A stretch of 6,955 bases of DNA from Candidatus Moraniibacteriota bacterium (GTDB taxonomy: Bacteria; Patescibacteriota; Minisyncoccia; Moranbacterales; GCA-2747515): positions 1-6,955 of the forward strand of contig JALWAF010000154.1 of the NCBI GenBank assembly GCA_027016355.1, written 5' to 3'. Of this stretch, positions 1-4,784 are shown one piece after another. The notes below the pieces were generated by a model. That model was not told the DNA's origin. It did no database searches and saw only the letters and a list, made by a program, of their open reading frames with translations. How positions within the stretch are numbered: position 1 is the first letter of the stretch; every line of letters starts with the position of its first letter. Both the position numbers and the translations under genes were made by a program.

Positions 1-273
1 AATGGATATCTGGATACTTATGAAGTAATTACTCAAGCAAAAGATATTTGTAAAAAGAATGGATGGCGTAGAGTAATTATTCTCGCACACCCACATCACT
101 GTTGGCGTTGTGTAATGACAGCTAGAAAATTAGAGCTGGACACTTTAGTTGTAGCCACTGAAAAAGTTCCATATGATTATTTGTCAGCTCAAATTTGGAC
201 GAGGAGTGCGTGGATATTTATTCCAAGAGAACTTATTTCAAGATTCTTTTATCTCTTTACGGGAAAGATATAA
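1..273 (+). CDS. DUF218 (YdcF/SanA-like) family protein, C-terminal fragment
   Basis: The frame is open from the left edge and gives 90 residues ending in TAA at 271-273; the N-terminus lies outside the window. Visible family-like traits are an Asp-Thr-Tyr-Glu stretch (residues 5-8) before a helix, a hydrophobic strand ending in a His-rich turn (LAHPHHCWRC, 28-37), an amphipathic helix (38-46), then VPYDY...WTRSAWIFIPRELISR (56-81). This matches the order in the DUF218 superfamily (YdcF, SanA, ElyC), where a Rossmann-like core binds an unknown ligand and members are linked to envelope integrity. The exact substrate is not known for this family. No terminator follows; a Shine-Dalgarno for the next frame begins about 20 bases downstream, so the two may have shared a transcript. 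Family assignment is from pattern memory, not a search. Confidence 0.7.
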   Translation, partial: NGYLDTYEVITQAKDICKKNGWRRVIILAHPHHCWRCVMTARKLELDTLVVATEKVPYDYLSAQIWTRSAWIFIPRELISRFFYLFTGKI

Positions 274-305
274 AGTTAAAATTTATTTAAACAAAAGGAG
301 TATAA

Positions 306-581
306 ATGAAACTTACAAAAGCTCAAGAGTAAGATGTTTGGAGAAATAATGGTATAGTAGAGTCCATTGAACCACTTAAAAAGTGTGACATTCATGTTGT
401 TGCCATTGATCATATTTCGGTAAAATTTGAATATGATCCGAATTATTCAACCTCATTTCAAATGAGGCATGTAAAACATCAGGGCAAAAAAGGATTTGCT
501 TATTATGTGGATTCGCAACAAGTACCAGCTTATTATGACACTTTTCGTGAAGGTGCTTCATTTGGCATATTTATGAATTAA
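306..581 (+). pseudogene. Unrecognised small gene interrupted by TAA at codon 9
   Basis: A good ribosome site (AAAGGAG, about 293-299) sits before ATG 306. The frame reads MKLTKAQE, then TAA at 330-332, then 82 more sense codons to TAA at 579-581. The downstream part looks protein-like (GIVESIEPLKKCDIHVVAID, later FAYYVDSQQVPAYYDTFREG), with mixed polar, aromatic and hydrophobic residues and no other stop. No ATG, GTG or TTG codon lies in frame before the single ATG near codon 53, so rescue by a downstream start is poor. One substitution (for example GAA or AAA to TAA) would explain the break. A terminator hairpin starts five bases after the stop. I do not recognise the family. Alternatives are a sequencing error or stop readthrough. 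The neighbouring VOC gene is also broken, which favours a decaying stretch or a local assembly-quality problem. Confidence 0.6.
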
Positions 582-585
582 TTAC

Positions 586-625
586 AAAAAGTAATTCGCT
601 CATACGAGAGAATTGCTTTTCATTT
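586..625 (+). terminator. Rho-independent terminator, hairpin family copy 1
   Basis: AAAAGTAATT (587-596) pairs with AATTGCTTTT (611-620), with one T-G wobble. An inner CTC/GAG helix (599-601 with 606-608) closes an ATAC loop. A T-rich stretch follows. It begins five bases after the stop at 579-581. Nearly the same structure recurs at 3189-3224. Confidence 0.7.
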
Positions 626-702
626 TGTTTACAGAAGTTAGCCATATCAGGATGTAGTTTAAGTAGCTCTATTGCAATAGAAGTGTAGCTATTGTAAATT
701 TT

Positions 703-722
703 TGGTATACTAGATGTATAAT
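703..722 (+). promoter_or_regulatory. Probable promoter of the VOC gene
   Basis: TGGTATACT (703-711) is an extended -10 (TGn plus TATACT), and TATAAT follows at 717-722. No convincing -35 is found at 16-18 bases from either. The leader to ATG 741 would be only about 10-25 bases and contains no Shine-Dalgarno, so near-leaderless translation is possible. Upstream, at 663-677 and 685-697, there are two imperfect copies of GTAGCT..ATTG.AA that could be an operator or chance. Confidence 0.4.
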
Positions 723-740
723 AAAATTAATATATAATTT

Positions 741-1067
741 ATGAAGCTTGATTCAGCTGTTTTTTATTCAAATGATTTAATTATCACAATTCCTTTTTAT
801 CGGGATACTTTAGGTTTGGAAGTTAATTATATTCAAGAAAATAGATTTGCTTCTTTTAATTTTGAAAATAGTAAACTTGGAATTAAACAAAAAAAGAAAA
901 AAGAGAAGTTCCAGGTCATCAAACAATTTTTATAGAAGTAAGAAATATATAAAAAACTACAAGAAAAACAACTAGTCTTTCTAAAAAAGCTTACAAAAGA
1001 GGATTGGGCAACTAATTTTAGTTTACTGGATCCAGATGGAAATAAAGTCCAGTTTATTGCAAATTAA
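741..1067 (+). pseudogene. VOC-family protein (glyoxalase/bleomycin-resistance fold), two frameshifts
   Basis: ATG 741 opens MKLDSAVFYSNDLIITIPFY, followed by RDTLGLEVNY; the start of a vicinal oxygen chelate domain. This frame stops at TAG 933-935. From about 900 the -1 frame carries REVPGHQTIFIEVRNI, a typical VOC strand with a conserved Glu, and stops at TAA near 950. The original frame then resumes with KKLQEKQLVFLKKLTKEDWA and FSLLDPDGNKVQFIAN, ending in TAA at 1065-1067. DPDGN-x-x-x-F is the hallmark VOC end. Joined together, the parts make about 109 codons, near the usual 110-130 for one VOC module. Both shifts fall in A-rich runs (888-902 and 951-956), where either genuine slippage or sequencing error is plausible. 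VOC proteins act as metal-dependent lyases, dioxygenases or drug-binding resistance proteins; the substrate here cannot be told. No Shine-Dalgarno precedes the start, and a terminator follows. Confidence 0.8.
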
Positions 1068-1072
1068 ATAAG

Positions 1073-1100
1073 AAATGATGTCATTAATGACGTCATTTTT
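1073..1100 (+). terminator. Rho-independent terminator after the VOC gene
   Basis: AAATGATG (1073-1080) pairs with CGTCATTT (1091-1098) with one wobble, and the inner TCA/TGA extends the stem around a TTAA loop. The T-run continues to 1100. It starts six bases after the VOC stop codon. Confidence 0.75.
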
Positions 1101-1140
1101 GAATTATGTTAAAAGTATGTTGTATAAAATAAATATTTAT

Positions 1141-1205
1141 GAATTCAGTTTTGGATTAGAATTCAAGTTTGTGAGGTTGACAAAAGTATGAAATAGTGCT
1201 ATTAT
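1141..1205 (+). repeat. 65-bp promoter repeat, copy 1
   Basis: By hand alignment this block matches 2605-2669 at 58 of 65 positions without gaps. Within it, 1165-1196 and 2629-2660 are identical over 32 bases. Similarity fades on both sides, so the repeat ends at the -10 box. The conserved bases GTTTGTGAGG just before the -35 lie outside core promoter elements and could bind a regulator. Confidence 0.85.
1177..1205 (+). promoter_or_regulatory. Strong sigma70-type promoter of the 1247-2501 unit
   Basis: A perfect -35 TTGACA (1177-1182), a 17-base spacer and -10 TATTAT (1200-1205). Transcription would begin near 1212, giving a leader of about 35 bases before ATG 1247. The -10 overlaps any upstream start codon around 1196, which rules out the longer version of the gene. 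Confidence 0.85.
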
Positions 1206-1246
1206 GCCATGTTCGTAACTTAACAATAATAAATAGGAGAGATATT

Positions 1247-1864
1247 ATGATTATCAGAATTATTACATTATTTTTTGTGCTATTTATTAGTGTGTTTATG
1301 GCAGTGAGAGGGAGTGGACTTACACAATTTCTTGGTATCGTGTGGTGTTTCTCGGTTATGGGCATATATTATTGTGTTCATAAAAATTATTCGAGAGTGC
1401 ATTTTGCTGATACTTGGATTATCTCAGTATTATTTTTTGTATCAGATCATTTTTTCAACCTCACAACAATAATTAATAGAAATGCTTCAGAAGCAATGAT
1501 TAGTTTATTTGCTTTGCTTGAGGTTGTGGCGATACTTGTAACATATATTGGAATAATATACTTTGGACTTAAAGGCTTATTCAATTTTTTTACTGTCATG
1601 CAATGTATTTGTATTGATATTAAAAGTTTGTTGAATATGAACTTTAATCAAATTATGAATTTTACAAATAATTTTGATTGTAATTTTCATAATGAGAGTA
1701 GATGTATTCATGATTGGGATACTGCCAGTTGGGGCGGAATGAATAGGTTTAGATGTGAAAAATGTGGAGTAAAAGGAGAGATTGATCACAATATTGATGA
1801 TATTGTTCCAGTAAGTGATTGGTCAAGAAAGCATTATCTTTTTGGTTTCATTCCCCTTGATTAA
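1247..1864 (+). CDS. Membrane protein with C-terminal Cys/His (putative zinc-binding) tail
   Basis: Encodes 205 residues. ATG 1247 is chosen because AGGAGAG (about 1235-1241) precedes it and the in-frame start at 1196 lies in the promoter. Hydrophobic segments at roughly residues 3-20, 25-45, 57-76 and 84-108 suggest four membrane helices. The tail (about 110-205) is polar and carries C153, H155, then C170-E-K-C173-G, and H181. The CxH...CxxC spacing resembles a single zinc ribbon, though no zinc ligand role is proven. C120, C122, C145 and H148 lie close by. I do not recognise a named family. It is the first gene of a unit with the 97-aa and 78-aa proteins: the next start is 85 bases on, and no proper terminator intervenes. 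A reasonable inference is a membrane anchor with a soluble metal-stabilised domain that contacts partners or nucleic acid. Function unknown. Confidence 0.8.
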   Translation: MIIRIITLFFVLFISVFMAVRGSGLTQFLGIVWCFSVMGIYYCVHKNYSRVHFADTWIISVLFFVSDHFFNLTTIINRNASEAMISLFALLEVVAILVTYIGIIYFGLKGLFNFFTVMQCICIDIKSLLNMNFNQIMNFTNNFDCNFHNESRCIHDWDTASWGGMNRFRCEKCGVKGEIDHNIDDIVPVSDWSRKHYLFGFIPLD

Positions 1865-1949
1865 ATGTTACACTAACATTTTGTTAGTGATGTATGATTA
1901 TAGAATTAGTTGTAAATTAATATTTTTCAATTCAGAGGAGGTATTGGTT

Positions 1950-2243
1950 ATGGAATTAACGTTACAGAGAGTGAGAAGTGCGATTTCTGAAACTCTAGAT
2001 TACACACAAAGAAGTAATGAGTTGAGTGGTTTAGAAGCACACAATGTTTTACAACGTTTGCGTAGTTGTATGCGGGATGCAAGAGAGGAAAAAACTGCTT
2101 TGCAGAGATATGCTCTCACAAGTATGCAACAGGCACAGATAATGGAGGTGCAAGGAGCAATTAGCGAGCTCGACGCATGTATTGAGCAACTTGAGAGAGC
2201 TTGTTCTCAAGCACTTGGTGAATATTATAAAAATCATCGATAA
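1950..2243 (+). CDS. Small alpha-helical hypothetical protein, 97 aa
   Basis: ATG 1950 follows AGAGGAGG (1934-1941) at an eight-base gap, so it is preferred over an in-frame start 45 codons upstream, which overlaps the end of the previous gene. The protein is almost wholly predicted helix: Gln, Glu, Arg, Leu and Ala rich, without Pro, with two long amphipathic stretches (about residues 3-21 and 28-90) that look like a helical hairpin or coiled coil. Cysteines occur at 40, 77 and 85. There is no signal peptide or membrane segment, so it should be cytoplasmic. No family is recognised. Between this gene and the membrane gene is a 7-bp hairpin (1871-1889) without a T-run, possibly an mRNA-processing or attenuation element. 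The next gene starts 22 bases after its stop, so the two are almost certainly co-transcribed. It may be a structural partner of its neighbours. Confidence 0.8.
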   Translation: MELTLQRVRSAISETLDYTQRSNELSGLEAHNVLQRLRSCMRDAREEKTALQRYALTSMQQAQIMEVQGAISELDACIEQLERACSQALGEYYKNHR

Positions 2244-2264
2244 TTTAACAATGGAGGAAGAACC

Positions 2265-2501
2265 ATGGGAGCAACACTGCAATTCACTGCATGTAATGCA
2301 AAGACTGGACAACCAATGCAGGTGGAGGTTCATGTTGGTGGCGTTTTTAGGGGTTATACCAGTGATAGAAGAAATCAACTGTTACCCGTGAAGATGAAGA
2401 CAACGGGTACATTTGATTGGTATGCCAGAAAATGGGGAAAGGTTGTCGCTCGTGGCAGGTCTTCTGGAGGCAATATTACTATTGTAGTTGATCCAGGCTA
2501 A
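2265..2501 (+). CDS. Small beta-rich hypothetical protein, 78 aa
   Basis: ATG 2265 lies eight bases after GGAGG (2253-2257). No signal peptide or membrane segment is present. The sequence alternates short beta strands and turns: QFTACNAKTGQPMQVEVHVG (6-25), GVFRGYTSD (26-34), LLPVKMKTTGTFDWYARKWG (39-58) and NITIVVDPG (70-78). The order 'x-TG-x-P-x-x-V-x-V-x-V-x-G-x-x-x-G-x-T' then a Gly/aromatic turn and a final V-V-x-P strand resembles single carboxypeptidase-regulatory-like or PEGA-type beta-sandwich domains, usually found on envelope or secreted proteins. This likeness is weak and unsupported by a search. Basic residues cluster at 55-65 (R55, K56, K59, R63, R65). The gene closes a unit that ends in a strong terminator at 2524. 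A 12-base direct repeat, AATTTAACAATG, flanks it (2242-2253 and 2512-2523). Confidence 0.75.
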   Translation: MGATLQFTACNAKTGQPMQVEVHVGGVFRGYTSDRRNQLLPVKMKTTGTFDWYARKWGKVVARGRSSGGNITIVVDPG

Positions 2502-2523
2502 TAATATTGCAAATTTAACAATG

Positions 2524-2565
2524 ATACTCTATGCAATTAATAATTGTATAGAGTATTTTATTTTT
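2524..2565 (+). terminator. Strong Rho-independent terminator closing the first small-protein unit
   Basis: ATACTCTAT (2524-2532) pairs perfectly with ATAGAGTAT (2548-2556); a G-T pair and CAATT/AATTG extend it to 15 pairs around an AAT loop. The tail is TTTTATTTTT. Confidence 0.85.
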
Positions 2566-2604
2566 AAAAAAGTTAGTCTTATGAGGTAAAATTTGAACGG
2601 TTTT

Positions 2605-2669
2605 GAATTAAGTTTTGGAGTATAATGTAAGTTTGTGAGGTTGACAAAAGTATGAAATAGCGTTATTAT
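2605..2669 (+). repeat. 65-bp promoter repeat, copy 2
   Basis: Seven mismatches and no gaps against 1141-1205; two of the seven lie in the spacer just before the -10. The genes downstream of the two copies are not similar in sequence, so only the control region is shared. Confidence 0.85.
2641..2669 (+). promoter_or_regulatory. Strong sigma70-type promoter of the 144-aa membrane protein
   Basis: TTGACA (2641-2646), 17-base spacer, TATTAT (2664-2669), the same architecture as at 1177-1205. Expected start of transcription is near 2676, giving a leader of about 54 bases. Confidence 0.85.
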
Positions 2670-2729
2670 TAGGTGTTGTTTATTTAATATATTTATAGCC
2701 TATAAATTTAATAAGTGGAGGGATTTATA

Positions 2730-3164
2730 ATGCAGGAAAAAATCGAGGTGTACGTTAAAGGGCTAATTCTTTCATTTATGGCTGTCGTAATATTTGCGGC
2801 ATTTGAATGGATTCAGGTAGGAGCAGAATTCAACAGATTCTTCTCGTTATTCATAGTAGCTACAATATTTTGGACAATAACTTATTTTACGCGTATCCTA
2901 ATAGCCACTTTTTTGCTGTTGTTAGCATCCTTTACTATGGGATTTGGTGCATTGTTTGGATTTGGTATCATTGCCTATATGTTAATAAAAGTGACTGTCT
3001 ATATTTTACCATCTAGTGTTGCCACATTTACAAGTGATGACCTCCATATGTTTGTTATTGGTGCATACTATTGTATTTCAGTATGGATATTAACAGATGG
3101 TGAAAGTACTACTAAAAAAACTGTTGCAAATTCTGACGTAAGGTCAAAAATTTCTAAAAAATAA
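2730..3164 (+). CDS. Small polytopic membrane protein, 144 aa
   Basis: ATG 2730 follows GGAGGG (2717-2722) and is preferred to the GTG at 2715, which overlaps that site. Hydrophobic stretches at about residues 9-30, 37-53, 56-93 (long enough for two helices) and 107-122 suggest four or five membrane helices. The region 66-79 is rich in Gly and Phe (FTMGFGALFGFG), typical of packed helices. The C-terminal 20 residues are hydrophilic and Lys/Ser/Thr rich (KK at 129-130, K140, K143-K144), likely cytoplasmic by the positive-inside rule. No catalytic motif and no family is recognised. Its promoter is nearly identical to that of the 1247-2501 unit, which also starts with a small membrane protein, so the two should be expressed together. 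A bidirectional hairpin follows the stop. Function unknown. Confidence 0.8.
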   Translation: MQEKIEVYVKGLILSFMAVVIFAAFEWIQVGAEFNRFFSLFIVATIFWTITYFTRILIATFLLLLASFTMGFGALFGFGIIAYMLIKVTVYILPSSVATFTSDDLHMFVIGAYYCISVWILTDGESTTKKTVANSDVRSKISKK

Positions 3165-3188
3165 GTTATGAATATATAGATAATTTGC

Positions 3189-3224
3189 AAAAAGCAATTA
3201 ACTCAAATGAGAGAATTGCTTTTT
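3189..3224. terminator. Bidirectional terminator, hairpin family copy 2
   Basis: AAAAAGCAATT (3189-3199) pairs perfectly with AATTGCTTTTT (3214-3224), with an inner CTC/GAG helix around AAAT. Because the left arm begins with an A-run, the hairpin gives a U-tail on both strands, serving the membrane gene (plus) and the tRNA gene (minus), which converge here. Confidence 0.8.
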
Positions 3225-3250
3225 AATTTGTTCGAATATTGTCCTATCAG

Positions 3251-3322
3251 TTGGGCTGGTAGGATTCGAACCTACGCATGACGGGACCAGAACCCGTTGC
3301 CTTACCGCTTGGCTACAGCCCA
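3251..3322 (-). tRNA. tRNA-Gln, anticodon CUG
   Basis: Read on the minus strand, the acceptor stem TGGGCTG (3322-3316) pairs with CAGCCCA (3258-3252), then discriminator A (3251). The D-arm is GCCAAGCGGTAAGGC. The anticodon stem ACGGG/CCCGT encloses the loop TTCTGGT, giving anticodon CTG, which reads CAG. The T-arm is GTAGG-TTCGAAT-CCTAC. The U1-A72 first pair is characteristic of glutamine tRNAs. CCA is not encoded, since CTG follows the discriminator, so a CCA-adding enzyme is required. The gene is transcribed from a promoter at 3344-3371 and ends at the shared hairpin. All four arms fold with canonical pairs, so it should be functional. Confidence 0.95.
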
Positions 3323-3343
3323 TTTTAACACGTGCTTTTGAGT

Positions 3344-3371
3344 ATTATACACTATTTTTTTCAAAAAACAA
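3344..3371 (-). promoter_or_regulatory. Promoter of the tRNA-Gln gene
   Basis: On the minus strand, -35 TTGTTT (3371-3366), a 16-base spacer and -10 TATAAT (3349-3344). Expected start is near 3337, about 15 bases before the mature tRNA 5' end. Confidence 0.65.
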
Positions 3372-3374
3372 GAC

Positions 3375-3403
3375 TTGGCAATTGTTGTATATGATGGTAG
3401 TAT
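3375..3403 (+). promoter_or_regulatory. Promoter of the HD hydrolase gene
   Basis: -35 TTGGCA (3375-3380), 17-base spacer, -10 TAGTAT (3398-3403). It diverges from the tRNA promoter, with only three bases between the two -35 boxes, so the two could interfere or share a regulator. The leader to ATG 3470 would be about 60 bases. Confidence 0.6.
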
Positions 3404-3469
3404 TATATGAAATTTTAGAATCGTTATTTTACAATTGTTTTTATATTTTTTATATAAGGAGGGAGAATT

Positions 3470-4138
3470 ATGCTAACGAAAATTAGAACAATTTTAGCAG
3501 CAACGGAAAATCGACAAACATTTTTTGCACGTATCGAACGACATTATTCTCGATATTCAAAGGAATACAAATTTATTGAACGTGCTTATGATGATGCGAA
3601 GGATGCATTTCGTAACATTAAGAGGCAAGGCGGTGATAGGTATTTTGAACATTTGCGTGCTGTTGCTATCATTCTCATTGACTATCTACATATTTTTGAG
3701 TTAGTTGATTTGAGAATACCAGCATATAAAGTTTTAGCAGCTGCATTGTTACATGATACAGTAGAAGATTGTGAAGAATGGAATTTATTGCGTATCGAAA
3801 GACGATATGATGCAGATGTTGCGGAACTCTTGGATTTTGTATCAAAACGACCAAAAGAAGACTTTGATACTGAAGAAGCACAATTAGATTTCTACCATGC
3901 CCGATTTCCAACAGCTCCGTTTGAGTTTTTTCTCATTAAGCTTGCGGACAGATTGCATAATCAGTTGACATTGTGGTGTTGTGATCCTGATAAAATTCGC
4001 AGAAAAATGCTTGAAACGCAAAAACATTATATTCCATGGGCAAGAAAGTTAAATATTTTGTCTCATGAGTTAGAGGCAACTACTGAGAATTTTGAAGAAA
4101 AAATTGAAAAGCATATGCAACAATGTGCAATTACGTGA
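3470..4138 (+). CDS. Stand-alone RelA/SpoT-type HD-domain hydrolase (putative small alarmone hydrolase)
   Basis: 222 residues; ATG 3470 follows AAGGAGGG (3456-3463). The protein is essentially a single HD domain. Metal and catalytic residues appear in Rel/SpoT order: R52 in the loop before the first His, H61 (RYFEHLRAVA), H95-D96-T-V-E99-D100, then D160-R-L-H-N164. In Rel enzymes the HDxxED motif and the DxxxN pair are needed for removing the 3'-pyrophosphate from (p)ppGpp, so all hydrolase residues are present. The synthetase, TGS and ACT regions of long RSH proteins are absent, which fits the small alarmone hydrolase (SAH/Mesh1-like) class, usually about 180-200 residues. The gap from H61 to H95 is about ten residues longer than in Rel. 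The last 30 residues form a charged helix. It has its own promoter and terminator. Other HD phosphohydrolase substrates remain possible. No (p)ppGpp synthetase is seen here. Confidence 0.8.
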   Translation: MLTKIRTILAATENRQTFFARIERHYSRYSKEYKFIERAYDDAKDAFRNIKRQGGDRYFEHLRAVAIILIDYLHIFELVDLRIPAYKVLAAALLHDTVEDCEEWNLLRIERRYDADVAELLDFVSKRPKEDFDTEEAQLDFYHARFPTAPFEFFLIKLADRLHNQLTLWCCDPDKIRRKMLETQKHYIPWARKLNILSHELEATTENFEEKIEKHMQQCAIT

Positions 4139-4146
4139 GGGTGTAC

Positions 4147-4187
4147 AAAGATGGTTAAAAATATTTTTAGCCATCTTTTATTGTTTT
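4147..4187 (+). terminator. Rho-independent terminator after the HD hydrolase
   Basis: AAAGATGG (4147-4154) pairs perfectly with CCATCTTT (4171-4178), extended by TTAAAA/TTTTAG pairs including one wobble. The tail is TTTTATTGTTTT. It separates the hydrolase transcript from the next gene. Confidence 0.85.
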
Positions 4188-4191
4188 GTAG

Positions 4192-4197
4192 TATAAT
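4192..4197 (+). promoter_or_regulatory. -10 box upstream of the PycTM-like gene
   Basis: A consensus TATAAT placed just after the terminator. No good -35 exists 16-18 bases upstream, where the terminator arm lies, so this promoter may be weak or activator dependent. Confidence 0.45.
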
Positions 4198-4261
4198 GAA
4201 AGCATAGATTATTTTTATTAAATTAGTAATTATGGAAAGTGAAAAATATAATGAGGGTGGC

Positions 4262-4777
4262 ATGAGTGATGGACAAGTTACTGTTAATTTTTTGGAGGGA
4301 TTGACTAGTAAAATTATTGACATTACGCATACAGTAGATAATCATGCAAATGTGATGATAGGGATAAATACTGGTATTTTTGTATTGGTTGTCTCACTTT
4401 TATTTAAGGCGGAGGTGCTTAGAATTACTTTGGGTGTTGTTGCTGGATTTTCTTTTATTTCTGCTTTTAGTGCTATGATGGCGATTAGATTACCTCGATT
4501 TTTTACTCGAAAACATTTACATGAGGAGAGTGTATTACATGCTCCCAGGATTTCTAAATTTAATTCTGCTGATATATATGCGAAAAAATTACAAGAAATT
4601 ATGAAAAATGAAGATGAAGTTTTTCGACAATATTCTCTGGAGGCATATAATTTGTCAAAATATTATTATGCACCAAAAAGAAGAATGTTGGCGTGGTCGC
4701 GGTACTTCTTTGTTTTTGGTGTGATGTTTAGCGGATTATTTTTGTTGTTAGAAAAGTTGCATTGGTTTATTTATTAA
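4262..4777 (+). CDS. Membrane protein resembling the Pycsar effector family (PycTM, DUF5706)
   Basis: 171 residues from ATG 4262, which has GAGGGTGG just upstream; ATG 4232 would add ten residues but has no ribosome site, so the start is uncertain. An N-terminal amphipathic helix (8-24) leads to D26-N-H-A29...N36 and membrane helices at about 33-49 and 55-75. A cytoplasmic helical region (100-140) carries EVFRQYSLEAYNLSKYYYAPKRR, and a last membrane helix spans about 147-163. This order (Asp/Ala-rich entry to a first TM helix, second TM helix, long helix ending in Lys/Arg-rich KxxxL, final TM helix) fits DUF5706/PycTM proteins. Some are membrane-damaging effectors triggered by cyclic pyrimidine nucleotides; others are fused to HD domains. 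No cyclase is visible. The upstream gene encodes an HD hydrolase but is separated by a terminator. TruB starts seven bases after its stop, implying co-transcription. SLATT-type membrane proteins are an alternative. The assignment rests on pattern likeness only. Confidence 0.6.
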   Translation: MSDGQVTVNFLEGLTSKIIDITHTVDNHANVMIGINTGIFVLVVSLLFKAEVLRITLGVVAGFSFISAFSAMMAIRLPRFFTRKHLHEESVLHAPRISKFNSADIYAKKLQEIMKNEDEVFRQYSLEAYNLSKYYYAPKRRMLAWSRYFFVFGVMFSGLFLLLEKLHWFIY

Positions 4778-4784
4778 TTGATAT

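Noticed and set aside
1099..1128. TTGAAT - 18 bases - TATAAA as a second promoter for the 1247 unit
   Set aside because: Weak match that overlaps the VOC terminator tail; the TTGACA/TATTAT promoter downstream explains expression better.
1196..1246. Upstream in-frame ATG extending the first membrane protein by 17 codons
   Set aside because: It overlaps the spacer and -10 of a near-consensus promoter, and ATG 1247 has a good ribosome site.
1871..1889. CACTAAC/GTTAGTG hairpin as a terminator
   Set aside because: Perfect 7-bp stem but no T-run after it; noted only as a possible mRNA element.
1815..1949. 45-codon N-terminal extension of the 97-aa protein
   Set aside because: It overlaps the 3' end of the preceding gene, and ATG 1950 has an excellent Shine-Dalgarno at the right distance.
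4136..4138. UGA recoded as Gly (genetic code 25), as in some CPR groups
   Set aside because: The HD gene ends at TGA just before a strong terminator, and no gene here carries an in-frame TGA.
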